Source of the DNA: Methanofastidiosum sp.
GTDB lineage: Archaea; Methanobacteriota_B; Thermococci; Methanofastidiosales; Methanofastidiosaceae
Reading direction: 5' to 3'
DNA: 41,349 nt
Assembly: GCA_013178285.1 (NCBI GenBank)
Contig: JABLXD010000028.1
Span: 1 to 41,349, forward strand
Shown piece by piece: positions 23,981 to 32,197 of the stretch. Every line of letters starts with the position of its first letter. Position 1 is the first letter of the stretch. The position numbers and the translations under genes were made by a program. The notes beneath the pieces are model-generated. The model was not told the origin of the DNA. It made no database searches and was given only the letters and a program-made list of their open reading frames with translations.

Positions 23981-24618
23981 ATCATGCTTGTCTTCAAATG
24001 AGGCTTAATCCCAGTTTGTCTTCCATAAATTGATATTTTTCCTTCATTTATGGTTTTGAAAATAGAGTTTGTTGTCTTTTTTGATTCTATCATAAAATAA
24101 GAAGATCCTAATTCTTCTAAAAAATGGGAGTCTGAACCAGCTATTCCTGGAATATTGTTTGTTTTAGAATAGATTTCGGCAAGTTTATTGTGACTAGCCA
24201 ATAAGGTTCTACTATTAAATATTTCAATGGCGTTAATTTTTTCTTTTATTGGATCTAAGTCTTCCCCGATACCTTTTCTAAATTTATCAAAAGGATGTGG
24301 CGCAATGATAAATCCTTTACTCCCATAAGAAATAGTTTCTTCTAAAGTCATATCTCTTGGGATTTCTTCCTCAAGATTTAAGATAATGATTTCTCCTGAA
24401 ACTGTATTTACTTCTTGACCCACAATGACTTTTATAGGCATATCTTTCTTTTCAGCGAGATCTCTAGTTTCAATTCCGCCTTTGGTCGAATTGTGGTCTG
24501 TAACTGAAATTACATCAAGCCCCTTCGAAATGGCAGTTTCAAGAATAGTTAAAGGACTCATATTGCCATCTGGTGAATAGTGGGAATGCATATGAAAATC
24601 AAGTTTAATTTTTTCCAT
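23965..24618 (-). CDS. PHP-domain phosphoesterase family protein
   Basis: A protein of about 217 residues with the PHP metal-binding pattern: DFHMHSHYSPDG at the N-terminus, VTDHNS, GQEVNT, APHPFD and GSDSHF. PHP proteins are metal-dependent phosphoesterases, for example nucleoside 3',5'-bisphosphate or histidinol-phosphate hydrolases; the substrate is not indicated. The ATG at 24618 is preferred over one at 24636 because the protein homology starts there and a TATA-like TTTTTTAA lies about 27 bases upstream on the minus strand. It is convergent with, and overlaps, the UbiA-like gene. Confidence 0.85.
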   Translation of the reverse strand: MEKIKLDFHMHSHYSPDGNMSPLTILETAISKGLDVISVTDHNSTKGGIETRDLAEKKDMPIKVIVGQEVNTVSGEIIILNLEEEIPRDMTLEETISYGSKGFIIAPHPFDKFRKGIGEDLDPIKEKINAIEIFNSRTLLASHNKLAEIYSKTNNIPGIAGSDSHFLEELGSSYFMIESKKTTNSIFKTINEGKISIYGRQTGIKPHLKTSMIHLFK

Positions 24619-24683
24619 GACTAATCGAATTTTCAAATGCTTAAAAAATTAACTTATACTAATGAAAAATTATTCAGAAAGAG

Positions 24684-24690
24684 TTTTAAA
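24684..24690 (+). promoter_or_regulatory. TATA box of the receiver-domain gene
   Basis: TTTTAAA is centred 26 bases before the ATG at 24713. The other in-frame ATG (24698) is only about 10 bases away, so 24713 is the better leaderless start. Confidence 0.4.
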
Positions 24691-24712
24691 CAATTAAATG
24701 GCTATTAATATA

Positions 24713-25069
24713 ATGCTTAAAGTGCTTGTTGTTGAAGACGAAGTTGAACTTCTTGAACTATACGACTTGATTCTAAGTAAAGATTACATAGTTTTTACCA
24801 CTGATAGTGGTAGAGAGGCCATTAATATTTTTGATAGGGAAAACCCTGAAGTTATTATTGTTGATATAAGGCTTCCTGATGTTTCAGGAGTTGAAGTTAC
24901 TAAACATGCTAAGTCAAAAAATCCAAATGTTGCTGTCATAGGAGTATCTGCATATAGAGAGAGATTTAAAGAAGCACTTGATGCAGGAGCGGCTACAGTT
25001 ATTCAAAAACCATTTCTTGTTAAACAGATCCATAAAGTAATAGAAGATGTTCTCCAGAATAAACAGTAA
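24713..25069 (+). CDS. Stand-alone response-regulator receiver protein (CheY-like)
   Basis: A 118-residue receiver domain and nothing else. The acidic pocket is E8/D9, the phosphoacceptor is D51 (IIVDIRLPD), the switch residue is S79 and the conserved lysine is K99 (QKPF), so it looks able to be phosphorylated. There is no DNA-binding or enzymatic output domain. No histidine kinase is in the window, making it an orphan. It lies about 40 bases upstream of the SatP acetate transporter in the same direction, but a TATA-like TTTTAAG between them suggests a separate promoter for satP. Confidence 0.92.
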   Translation: MLKVLVVEDEVELLELYDLILSKDYIVFTTDSGREAINIFDRENPEVIIVDIRLPDVSGVEVTKHAKSKNPNVAVIGVSAYRERFKEALDAGAATVIQKPFLVKQIHKVIEDVLQNKQ

Positions 25070-25108
25070 CACTTTTAAGTAACCTACTTTTTTCTAAGAG
25101 TGGTTACT

Positions 25109-25666
25109 ATGTCAGAAAAAATAGCCAATCCGGGCCCACTAGGGCTTGCTGCATTTGGATTAACCACACTTATTCTAAATTTTGTCAATGCAGAAATAAT
25201 TCCTGCTGAAAGTATAGGAATGGTTTTACCGATGGGCATATTTTATGGTGGCGCATGTCAGGTTTATGCAGGTATGTGGGAGATGAAAAAAGGTAACACT
25301 TTTGGTGCTACAGCATTTACTTCATATGGTGCATTCTGGCTTGGGCTTGCACTTATGTTCCTACTTCAATTTGCAGGAATACTTGCACCTGTACCAAAGG
25401 CAGGACTTGCAATTTTCCTTGGAGCATGGGGTCTTTTCACGGCTTACATGACTGTTGCAACTCTAAAAAAGCCTAAAGCACTGCAAGTGGTATTTATAAC
25501 CTTGACAATACTTTTCTTCCTTTTAGCAATTGGGCAGTTTAATCATACTGTACACATAATTGCAGGATATGAGGGTATATTTACAGCATTGTCTGCATTA
25601 TATCTATCTGCAGCAGAAGTAATAAATGAAACATATGGAAGAGAAGTTCTTCCAATTGGTCAATAA
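25109..25666 (+). CDS. satP: Acetate uptake transporter, GPR1/FUN34/SatP family
   Basis: A 185-residue membrane protein with six helices and the family N-terminal motif NPGPLGL. FYGGACQVYAGMWEMKKGNTFGAT is the conserved GG-Q-x5-W-E segment of the second and third helices. Members move acetate or succinate with protons, as hexamers. The ATG at 25109 is preceded by GTGGTTACT, almost the same as the GTGGTTATT before the S-adenosylmethionine synthetase start at 40488, so an in-frame GTG at 25100 is less likely. T-rich tracts follow the gene. Confidence 0.92.
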   Translation: MSEKIANPGPLGLAAFGLTTLILNFVNAEIIPAESIGMVLPMGIFYGGACQVYAGMWEMKKGNTFGATAFTSYGAFWLGLALMFLLQFAGILAPVPKAGLAIFLGAWGLFTAYMTVATLKKPKALQVVFITLTILFFLLAIGQFNHTVHIIAGYEGIFTALSALYLSAAEVINETYGREVLPIGQ

Positions 25667-25678
25667 ATTTATATATTA

Positions 25679-25694
25679 TTTTTTCTATTTTTTT
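25679..25694 (+). terminator. T-rich terminator after satP
   Basis: Two T-runs (6 and 7 bases) separated by CTA lie about 12-28 bases after the satP stop. Archaeal RNA polymerase terminates at such tracts. No stem-loop is evident. Confidence 0.4.
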
Positions 25695-25705
25695 ATAGGG
25701 ATAAC

Positions 25706-25948
25706 ATGGGATGCAATTCTGAACTCAAATCAAAAATACTTACAATAATATACCAACGAGGAGAGATATCTCCTGAAAAAATATCTGATATCACCAAGGC
25801 TAGCATTGAAGAAGTTAAAGCTTGTGGAAATGAATTAAAATCAGAAAAATTAATTGAAGAATGCTGTGGAAAATATTCTACTTCTTCACTAGTAGGTGGA
25901 AAGGCAGAGTATTCTTCAGGCGATGACGGATGTTCTGGAGCAGGATAA
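25706..25948 (+). CDS. Small winged-helix protein with cysteine-rich tail, function unknown
   Basis: An 80-residue protein. Residues 6-52 have the pattern of a short winged-helix DNA-binding domain (LKSKILTIIYQRGEISPEKI, with the recognition helix near IEEVKACGNEL). Cysteines lie at 3, 40, 53, 54 and 76, and the C-terminus is Gly/Asp/Ser-rich (SSGDDGCSGAG). The layout recalls small FeoC-like or redox-sensing regulators, but no family is certain. It lies 39 bases after satP in the same direction, with an AGGGAT site before the ATG. Confidence 0.65.
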   Translation: MGCNSELKSKILTIIYQRGEISPEKISDITKASIEEVKACGNELKSEKLIEECCGKYSTSSLVGGKAEYSSGDDGCSGAG

Positions 25949-25992
25949 AGATTTAATAGAAACTTTTATTATTATAATATCTATTTTATTTT

Positions 25993-26292
25993 ATGGATTA
26001 TTTTATATTAATCCCTTCATTAATAATAGGATTGCTTTTTGGTCGTTTTATCTTAAATAGATTTGATAAACCAAATGAACTAGTTTGGTTCATAATACTC
26101 ACATTTTTTGGCATAAATATCTTGATTATATTATTTGATAGATATATAATTCCTAATGCCATTCTAATTGGCCAAATTAAATCTTTTGTTCCAGGACTTC
26201 TTATAGGTGTCTACCTATACCTTATTTTAGCTGTTTTCGGTGTTTTTAAACCATCAAGAATGCAATTATCCAAAAAACATTTAAAAAAATGA
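25993..26292 (+). CDS. Small membrane protein, function unknown
   Basis: A 99-residue protein with three hydrophobic segments (about residues 3-20, 30-47 and 65-85) and a Lys-rich tail (MQLSKKHLKK). No family was recognised. A TATA-like run just upstream (about 25966-25980) points to a leaderless start at 25993. It precedes the Nop5 gene by 23 bases. Confidence 0.65.
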   Translation: MDYFILIPSLIIGLLFGRFILNRFDKPNELVWFIILTFFGINILIILFDRYIIPNAILIGQIKSFVPGLLIGVYLYLILAVFGVFKPSRMQLSKKHLKK

Positions 26293-26315
26293 TATATCTT
26301 TGATACAGTGACTAC

Positions 26316-27506
26316 ATGTATATTTGTGTTAATTTAAATGGCATTTATCTTCTTGACAATAAGGGAATAATTAATGACTTTGAACCTTTTTCTAAAGGCA
26401 TAAAACCTTCAGTTAAATCAATCATGAAACTAGAAAAGGGGAAAGTTCCTTTTGAATTAAAAAAAATAATGGAAAGAAACCCGGATTTATCTTTCTCTTC
26501 CGAGTATGAATTAAAGGATAAGACAAAATTTCAATTTATTTTTCCTAACGATGGAGGGATTTTATTTAGGGAGAATTATGCCAAAATTCTAGAAAAGGCG
26601 CAAATACATGAAGAGGAATATCGAAAAAAACAAAAGTCAGTTCTTCAGGAGTTAGCAAGGATAAAGGTCACAAATTTGTTAGGAGAAAAAGATAAACTGA
26701 TAATTCATGCAGTTTATTCGCTTAATGAATTTGATGAAACAATTAATCTATTTCTTGAAAGAATTAGAGAATGGTACTCAATACACTTCCCAGAATCAGT
26801 TTCTGCTATCCCAGATAACAAGCATTTCATTGAATTTATTCTTAAGATAGGGAATAAGTCATATTACCAAGAAAAGAAGAATTTATTATCTTATGAATCA
26901 AATATCACAAATGACACAATTGATAGATCTCTAGGTGTCGAATTATCCGGCGAAGATATGTCTCAAATTAAAGAAATTGCAAATTTAATAGAGATACTTT
27001 ACACTAAGAAAGAATCTTTAGAGAACTATATTACAAATCTTGTAAATGAAATTGCCCCAAATACTTCTTCTGTTGCAACACCAATCATTGCTGCAAAATT
27101 AATATCTCACGCCGGAGGTCTAAAAAACTTATCAGTTAAACCGTCTTCTACTATTCAGTTGATGGGTGCAGAAAAAGCCCTATTTAGACATATAAAGACG
27201 GGTGCTGACCCTCCTAAGTACGGTATAATCTTGCAATTCCCAGAAATTGGCAAAGCTCCATGGTGGCAAAAAGGAAAGATTGCTAGGACACTTGCGGCAA
27301 AAATTGCTATAGCAGCTAGAGTTGATAACGAAGGTGGAGACTATGTTGGAGACTTACTAAGAAGTGATCTTCTAAAAAGGATTAAAGAAATTGAAAAGAA
27401 ATATCCGAATGCACCACCTAAGAAAGAAAAACAGCCTACAAAAAAATTTGATAATAGGCCAAAGAAAAAATTTGAGAAATCCAAATTTAAAAAAGGAAAA
27501 TTTTAA
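26316..27506 (+). CDS. nop5: C/D box ribonucleoprotein core protein Nop5 (Nop56/58 family)
   Basis: A 396-residue protein that bridges L7Ae-bound C/D guide RNA to fibrillarin for rRNA and tRNA 2'-O-methylation. The N-terminal fibrillarin-binding domain (about 1-110) is followed by a coiled-coil and then the Nop domain with TPIIAAKLISHAGGL, SSTIQLMGAEKALFRH and GADPPKYG. The tail is highly basic (last 30 residues mostly Lys, Phe, Pro). In many archaea nop5 is followed by the fibrillarin gene flpA; here the next gene is a cyclophilin-like protein and fibrillarin is absent from the window. Confidence 0.95.
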   Translation: MYICVNLNGIYLLDNKGIINDFEPFSKGIKPSVKSIMKLEKGKVPFELKKIMERNPDLSFSSEYELKDKTKFQFIFPNDGGILFRENYAKILEKAQIHEEEYRKKQKSVLQELARIKVTNLLGEKDKLIIHAVYSLNEFDETINLFLERIREWYSIHFPESVSAIPDNKHFIEFILKIGNKSYYQEKKNLLSYESNITNDTIDRSLGVELSGEDMSQIKEIANLIEILYTKKESLENYITNLVNEIAPNTSSVATPIIAAKLISHAGGLKNLSVKPSSTIQLMGAEKALFRHIKTGADPPKYGIILQFPEIGKAPWWQKGKIARTLAAKIAIAARVDNEGGDYVGDLLRSDLLKRIKEIEKKYPNAPPKKEKQPTKKFDNRPKKKFEKSKFKKGKF

Positions 27507-27530
27507 ATCTTCTTTCTATAATTATCCTTT

Positions 27531-27896
27531 ATGCAAATAAGAATTAAAACAGATAAATTTGAATTTAAGGCAGTATTAGATGAATCAGAAACTTCAAAGG
27601 CAATTTATGAATCACTTCCACTTAAAGCAAGGGGATTTAGATGGGGCGGAGAAATCTATTTTTCTATCCCTGTGCACGTTGACTATGAAAATCCCAAGGA
27701 AATTGTAAATAAAGGGGATCTTGCATTTTGGCCACAAGGGGATGCCTTTTGCATATTCTTTGGAAAAACTCCTGCATCTTTAGAAAAAGAAATTAGACCT
27801 GCAAGTGCAGTCAATATTTTTGGTAAAATTGAGGGTTCTTTAGAAAATCTAGATCTTGTAAAGGATGGAGAAACTATTACTGTAGAACGAGATTAA
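27531..27896 (+). CDS. Cyclophilin-like fold protein (COG2164/DUF369 type)
   Basis: A 121-residue beta-rich protein resembling the archaeal/Thermotoga cyclophilin-like family: ETSKAIYESLPLKARGFRWGGEIYFSIP, then GDLAFWPQGDAFCIFFGKTP and SAVNIFGKIEG. The fold matches cyclophilin but prolyl-isomerase activity is not established for the family. Its stop is immediately followed by the ATG of pelA with no spacer, so the two are co-expressed. The link with Pelota and Nop5 hints at RNA or protein quality control, as inference. Confidence 0.8.
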   Translation: MQIRIKTDKFEFKAVLDESETSKAIYESLPLKARGFRWGGEIYFSIPVHVDYENPKEIVNKGDLAFWPQGDAFCIFFGKTPASLEKEIRPASAVNIFGKIEGSLENLDLVKDGETITVERD

Positions 27897-28946
27897 ATGA
27901 AAATAATACATAGAGAACTAGACAAAGGAATATTGAAGCTAAGAGTGGATAATGCCGATGACCTTTGGCATTTGTCCCACATTATAGAAAGCGGTGACTT
28001 GTTATTCGGTAAAACCTATCGAAAAGAGATGAAGAAAGGAGACAAAATAAGAAGTGAAAAACTTGAAAGAATTCCGGTAAAATTAGAGATAAAGGTAGAA
28101 AAAATTGAGTTCTCAAAAGATGTAATGAGGCTTAGAGTAACAGGGGTAATAACTCAAGGAGAAGAGGCAGGGAGCTACCACACCTTTAATATTGAAGAGG
28201 ATTCAACAATTACTATCACGAAGAAATGGAAAAACTACCAATTAGAGCGTATAGAAAGGGCCATAAAAGATACTTTAACACCTAAAATTTTGATTGTTTG
28301 CATAGAAGAAGGCGATGCAGATTTTGGAATAATTGCACAATATGGGGTAGATTTCCCAGTATCAGTTTCTAAGAGCATTGCAGGAAAACACGAAACATCC
28401 TCGAGAGACAAAGACAAAAGAGAATTTTTTGCAGAGACCTCTTCTAAAATTTTAGAGATGATGCAAAAATATAATTTAAAGACTGTAATCATTGCAGGTC
28501 CAGGATTTTACAAAGATGAATTCATTAATTTTGTGAAAGAATTCAAATCTGAGATGCTAAACAATCTAATACCTGAAAATGTATCTACAGGTGGCAGAGC
28601 GGGGATATATGAATGCATCAAAAGAGGCATTCTAGAAAAAGCCCAAAAAGACCTTAGAGTATCCCTAGAAACAAATGCCGTTGAAAGATTATTTGAAGCA
28701 ATAATAAAGAATGAAGGGGTTTATGGCCTTAATGCAATTGATAAGGCTTTGGAGTATGGGGCAATAAATGAACTTCTTATAGTTGATCAATTTCTTAGAA
28801 AAACTGAATTTGAAGAAATAACTGAGAAATCAAGGGAACAAAGGGCTACTATACACGTGATTTCAAGTGAACACGACGCAGGTAAAAAACTGGAAGGTAT
28901 TGGCGGGATAGGGGCAATTTTAAGATTTAGGATTGATGGGATTTAA
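27897..28946 (+). CDS. pelA: mRNA surveillance protein Pelota
   Basis: A 349-residue homologue of eRF1 that, with aEF1A, rescues stalled ribosomes. The N-terminal Sm-like domain (about 1-130) has the typical DLWHLSHIIESGD and GDKIRSEKLER. The central domain carries VIIAGPGFYKDEF, and the C-terminal domain is related to L7Ae (GAINELLIVDQFLR, HVISSEHDAGKKLEGIGGIGAILRF). The GGQ motif of eRF1 is absent, as expected for Pelota. The start directly follows the stop of the cyclophilin-like gene. The last 20 bases overlap the convergent lipid synthase gene. Confidence 0.97.
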   Translation: MKIIHRELDKGILKLRVDNADDLWHLSHIIESGDLLFGKTYRKEMKKGDKIRSEKLERIPVKLEIKVEKIEFSKDVMRLRVTGVITQGEEAGSYHTFNIEEDSTITITKKWKNYQLERIERAIKDTLTPKILIVCIEEGDADFGIIAQYGVDFPVSVSKSIAGKHETSSRDKDKREFFAETSSKILEMMQKYNLKTVIIAGPGFYKDEFINFVKEFKSEMLNNLIPENVSTGGRAGIYECIKRGILEKAQKDLRVSLETNAVERLFEAIIKNEGVYGLNAIDKALEYGAINELLIVDQFLRKTEFEEITEKSREQRATIHVISSEHDAGKKLEGIGGIGAILRFRIDGI

Positions 28947-29583
28947 GGATATATCCTAAAAAAATAGAAGAAAAAAATATTATTAAGGCTCTTGAAACTA
29001 TTATTATATATGGGTGCGGTATTAGAGAAATGATGACAAATATGAGACTAGATAAAACTAAAGATTTCCCGTTTTTAGAAGGTCTTTGTATCTTTAGGCT
29101 TGATATAAAAAGAAAAGATGTGAAGAGTAATAATACAGAAAATAAGTAAAAATGTATTTCTGATAAAAAAAGTAGAATAACAAATATTGCTCCGATAGTT
29201 ATGGGGAGCCCGTAGTACTCACTTGAATCAATTGCGTTGAACCTTGAAAGCCTTAATAATCCAAATATAACATATATGACTCCTAATAATAAAGCAATTA
29301 TAGAATTATCGCCATAATTAATGAATATTAATGAAGGAACGACACCAAAAGAAATAATATCGGACAATGAATCAAGAGTTTTACCAAAATCAGCAGAATT
29401 ATTTTTCCTCCTAGCCAGAAAACCATCAAAACTGTCAAAAAAAATACACAGAAAAACTATTCTAGCAGCAATAGAGATATTCCCAATAAGAATAAAATAT
29501 AATGCAATTACCCCTAAAGTCCCATTTGCAATAGAAAAAATATCTGGCAAAGAAACAAAATTAATTATACCTTTTTTGTTCAT
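28927..29583 (-). CDS. CDP-alcohol phosphatidyltransferase, probably archaetidylserine synthase
   Basis: A 218-residue membrane enzyme with about seven helices and the complete catalytic motif of the family near residue 50: DSFDGFLARR followed by DFGKTLDSLSD, giving D-x2-DG-x2-AR-x8-G-x3-D-x3-D. The longer chain and N-terminal SLPDIFSIANGTLGV are like PssA type II, so CDP-archaeol plus serine is the likely reaction. It lies 8 bases after an Lrp/AsnC regulator in the same direction. Inositol or glycerol phosphate as acceptor is the alternative. Confidence 0.85.
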   Translation of the reverse strand: MNKKGIINFVSLPDIFSIANGTLGVIALYFILIGNISIAARIVFLCIFFDSFDGFLARRKNNSADFGKTLDSLSDIISFGVVPSLIFINYGDNSIIALLLGVIYVIFGLLRLSRFNAIDSSEYYGLPITIGAIFVILLFLSEIHFYLFSVLLLFTSFLFISSLKIQRPSKNGKSLVLSSLIFVIISLIPHPYIIIVSRALIIFFSSIFLGYILKSHQS

Positions 29584-29591
29584 GATATCAT

Positions 29592-30035
29592 TTAATCGAA
29601 TTTCACACGGATGTCTTCTTTAATAGTGTTTAATACAAGTGAAGTGTTTGTTTTATCAACATTATCAAAAGTTTGGAGTTCTTTGACAAAATTATTTAGT
29701 TGGCCCCTATTCTTGAATCGGGCTATGATAACTGCATCATAATTTCCTGTTACATTATAAATAGATACAATATTATTGAATTTATCCAGAAGGGATGCAA
29801 CATCTTGTAATTTTCCCCTCTTTATCGTGACATTAATAACTGCGATAAAGTCATATCCTGCTTTTGATGGATCAACAACGGGTATATATCCTTTAATTAT
29901 CCCATCTTCTTCCATTTTTTTTACTCTATGTGAAATTGTCCCCACCGCAATGTTAAGATTTTTTGATAATTCTCTGAAGGAAAGCCTTGAATCTTTATTG
30001 AGTTCAGATATAATCTTTTTGTCTAGTTCATCCAT
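29592..30035 (-). CDS. Lrp/AsnC-family transcriptional regulator
   Basis: A protein of about 147 residues. The N-terminal helix-turn-helix (LDKKIISELNKDSRLSFREL, then VGTISHRVKKMEEDGIIKGY) is followed by the RAM ligand/oligomer domain (VTGNYDAVIIARF). The ATG at 30035 is chosen because GGTGGAG sits just upstream; an in-frame GTG at 30044 lies within that site. A TATA-like TTTATATTAA is near 30063 on the minus strand. The operon with a phospholipid synthase is unusual for a regulator usually linked to amino acid metabolism. Confidence 0.93.
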   Translation of the reverse strand: MDELDKKIISELNKDSRLSFRELSKNLNIAVGTISHRVKKMEEDGIIKGYIPVVDPSKAGYDFIAVINVTIKRGKLQDVASLLDKFNNIVSIYNVTGNYDAVIIARFKNRGQLNNFVKELQTFDNVDKTNTSLVLNTIKEDIRVKFD

Positions 30036-30135
30036 AAACTCCACCAGATTTATTACTAAGAATTAATATAAAAGCTTTTACTAAAAAAAGAAGTAAAATA
30101 AAAAATAGATAATAAAATAATAAATAAATTAAAAA

Positions 30136-30843
30136 TCAAATCTTATAGGTTAGTGAAACTGTAGCACTTATCTCTACATCTTCGGGTGGCACAACTGTTC
30201 CACTTTTCATGCTTGCTTCGAAAACTCTGTTATATGGAACTACATTATATGAAGACTCGTTCATATATGTAATCTTTCCAAGTCTAAAGTTACCTGCTTC
30301 GGCCATTGCATTTGCTTTAACTTGGGCTACTTTTACTGCTTCTTTGATTACCTTTACTTTTACGTCTTCCATTTTTGCATCGCTTAACCCGAATTCAATG
30401 TTGTTAATTCTGTTAGCACCTGCCTTGATGGACGCATCTACAACATTTCCAACTTTGGATATATCCGTAGATATTACTTTTAATCCATATACTGCCTTGT
30501 AACCTAACAAAGTAGGTTCTTTGTCTGCTGGATAATAGTACTCTGGATAGATACTAAAGGAATCGGTCTGGATTTTATCAGACGGTATGCCTTCTTTCTC
30601 TAAAGCCTGTATAACTTGAGCCAATATTCTTGATGCTTCCTGCTGAGATAGCAGTGCTGTATCATTTCTTGTTTCTATATATACATATATTGTAGCTTGA
30701 TCTGGCGCTTCTTTTAATACTGCAGTTCCAGTTACTTGCAACTGATCATATTGCCCTTGTGGCAAGGGCTTTAATACTGCAACAGTCACCAACCCTAGTG
30801 CTAGGATAATTGCTACGATACCATAGATTTTATCATGTTCCAT
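30136..30843 (-). CDS. SIMPL-domain (DUF541) exported or membrane-anchored protein
   Basis: A 235-residue protein. Residues 5-25 are a hydrophobic signal anchor (IYGIVAIILALGLVTVAVL). The rest is the SIMPL domain: VTGTAVLKEAPDQATIYVYIET, ILAQVIQALEKEGIPSDKIQT, GYKAVYGLKV and a repeated Lys/Val/Ala-rich helix. The domain is widespread in bacterial and archaeal surface proteins without a firm function. The ATG at 30843 follows GGAGGCGAT with good spacing; a TTG at 30858 is part of that site and is rejected. Downstream sequence (30075-30135) is T-rich on the minus strand and likely terminates it. Confidence 0.88.
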   Translation of the reverse strand: MEHDKIYGIVAIILALGLVTVAVLKPLPQGQYDQLQVTGTAVLKEAPDQATIYVYIETRNDTALLSQQEASRILAQVIQALEKEGIPSDKIQTDSFSIYPEYYYPADKEPTLLGYKAVYGLKVISTDISKVGNVVDASIKAGANRINNIEFGLSDAKMEDVKVKVIKEAVKVAQVKANAMAEAGNFRLGKITYMNESSYNVVPYNRVFEASMKSGTVVPPEDVEISATVSLTYKI

Positions 30844-30931
30844 GTATATCGCCTCCAATCAATAAGTCTTAAGAAACTATATAAGGATTATGATAAGGTT
30901 TAATATATTTTGAAGTTATATCTAATTGAAA

Positions 30932-31441
30932 TTAAAGATATTTCTCAAGATCTTTTTGGAGTAATAATAATCTTTTAATTGAAGAATGGTCTTCTCCAAG
31001 CTCTTTTATGAATCTTTCATATACTTTATCAAAAGATACTTTCTCTCCATTAATAAAAAAATTATCTGCATGACAAACTATCTTTTCTTCTATTGTTTCC
31101 GGGGTATATCTCCTTGGCGGCAATCCATATCTATCTGAATCATATTTGTCAATTCCAGATCCAATGTGCCTCTCGCATATCAAAGCAAGTTTTTCATCTA
31201 TGCCCTTATCTCTTAAGATATTTGCTCCCACGATTCCATGATGAATTCCATTTGTCTTTGACCTGCCTATATCGTGTAAAAGTCCACCAATTTCTACTAG
31301 ATCTAAATCAACATTATAATCAATAGAAGCTTTCTCTGCAATCTCTCTAGCATATATAGAAACATTTGTACAATGTTTTATTATTTTTTCAGAACAGCCT
31401 TCAGATCTTAATAGGGATGTTGCTTCTTCTTTAGATATCAT
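30932..31441 (-). CDS. HD-domain protein (TIGR00295-like)
   Basis: A 169-residue metal-dependent phosphohydrolase-type protein. The HD-site residues are in IIKHCTNV, GGLLHDIGRS, HHGIVGANIL, CERHIGSGI and IVCHADNFF. The YGLPPRRYTPETIEEK stretch is typical of an archaeal subfamily without known substrate. It starts 8 bases after the TFE gene and is probably co-transcribed with it. Cleavage of a nucleotide or cyclic nucleotide is possible but not indicated. Confidence 0.88.
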   Translation of the reverse strand: MISKEEATSLLRSEGCSEKIIKHCTNVSIYAREIAEKASIDYNVDLDLVEIGGLLHDIGRSKTNGIHHGIVGANILRDKGIDEKLALICERHIGSGIDKYDSDRYGLPPRRYTPETIEEKIVCHADNFFINGEKVSFDKVYERFIKELGEDHSSIKRLLLLQKDLEKYL

Positions 31442-31449
31442 GATAATCT

Positions 31450-31950
31450 TTAACTATCTTCGACTTTTTTGAATTTTTCTAATGCTTCTTCAAGTTCTTT
31501 TACCATCTCGGAGTTATCAAAGAAATCTAATTTTTCCCCACAGATATTACATTTGAAATTAAGCTGTTCTGCAACATCGAAAGGAACTTTAGAACAGTTG
31601 TTTTTGCAGGCGAAAAACATATTATCTTGTTCATATTGCAACAACTCTTCGAGATGCTCAGCATAGTCTTTTTCTCTTTTCTCTATTACCTCTGGCGCTT
31701 TAGAAAGGTCCATTTTCCAGTAATAGATATACCAACCAGTTTCTTTGTCTTTAATTCTTCTGTACGTTGCCAGTCTGTTGTCATACAGCTTATATAACGC
31801 CCTTCTTACATTATTAATTCTTAAATGAGTTAATTTAGAGATTTCCTCATCAGTTGCTTCTTTTTCATAAATAATGTTAGCAACTTCAACACCTTCTTCA
31901 CCAAGTAACTCTTCAAGAAAATCAAATAGCAATCTTTGGTCTAATTCCAT
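31450..31950 (-). CDS. tfe: Transcription factor E, alpha subunit (TFE)
   Basis: A 166-residue general transcription factor that helps open promoters with TBP, TFB and RNA polymerase. The N-terminal winged helix (EEISKLTHLRINNVRRALYKL, with ETGWYIYYW) is followed by a helical linker and a zinc ribbon with two cysteine pairs (CKNNC and CNICGEKL), then an acidic helical tail. AGGGAT precedes the ATG. It is first in a two-gene operon with the HD protein. Confidence 0.95.
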   Translation of the reverse strand: MELDQRLLFDFLEELLGEEGVEVANIIYEKEATDEEISKLTHLRINNVRRALYKLYDNRLATYRRIKDKETGWYIYYWKMDLSKAPEVIEKREKDYAEHLEELLQYEQDNMFFACKNNCSKVPFDVAEQLNFKCNICGEKLDFFDNSEMVKELEEALEKFKKVEDS

Positions 31951-32197
31951 GAAATCCCTTCGATTAAAATTTAAAGCAATAATTAATTATGTTTTTTTTT
32001 TATATAAATGTTTGCCCCTATTTCGACTTTTGATTACGAGAAAAAGAGATGTATTTAAACTTTTCGGCAAGACTATAAGTTTAGTATTGATAATTTTTTG
32101 AATATGATTTATAGATGTTTATATGTTATTTTTATTTAAAATAGAGTAACAAAAAGAGATTAGATAGATTTTTAAGCTATATTTTTATTGATTTTTC
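31951..32197. other. 247-base intergenic region, promoters only
   Basis: This is the longest confidently gene-free stretch. It holds the tfe promoter on the minus strand (CTTTAAATTT-like box near 31966-31976) and, on the plus strand, a TTTTTAA box (about 32169-32175) roughly 26 bases before the DUF554 ATG. The ten-base string AAAAAGAGAT occurs twice (near 32040 and 32152). No tRNA, stem-loop RNA or reading frame was supported. Confidence 0.5.

Noticed and set aside
31874-32101. 75-codon plus-strand frame crossing the tfe start
   Set aside because: It overlaps the 5' end of tfe in antisense and continues into AT-rich intergenic sequence; no supporting motif.
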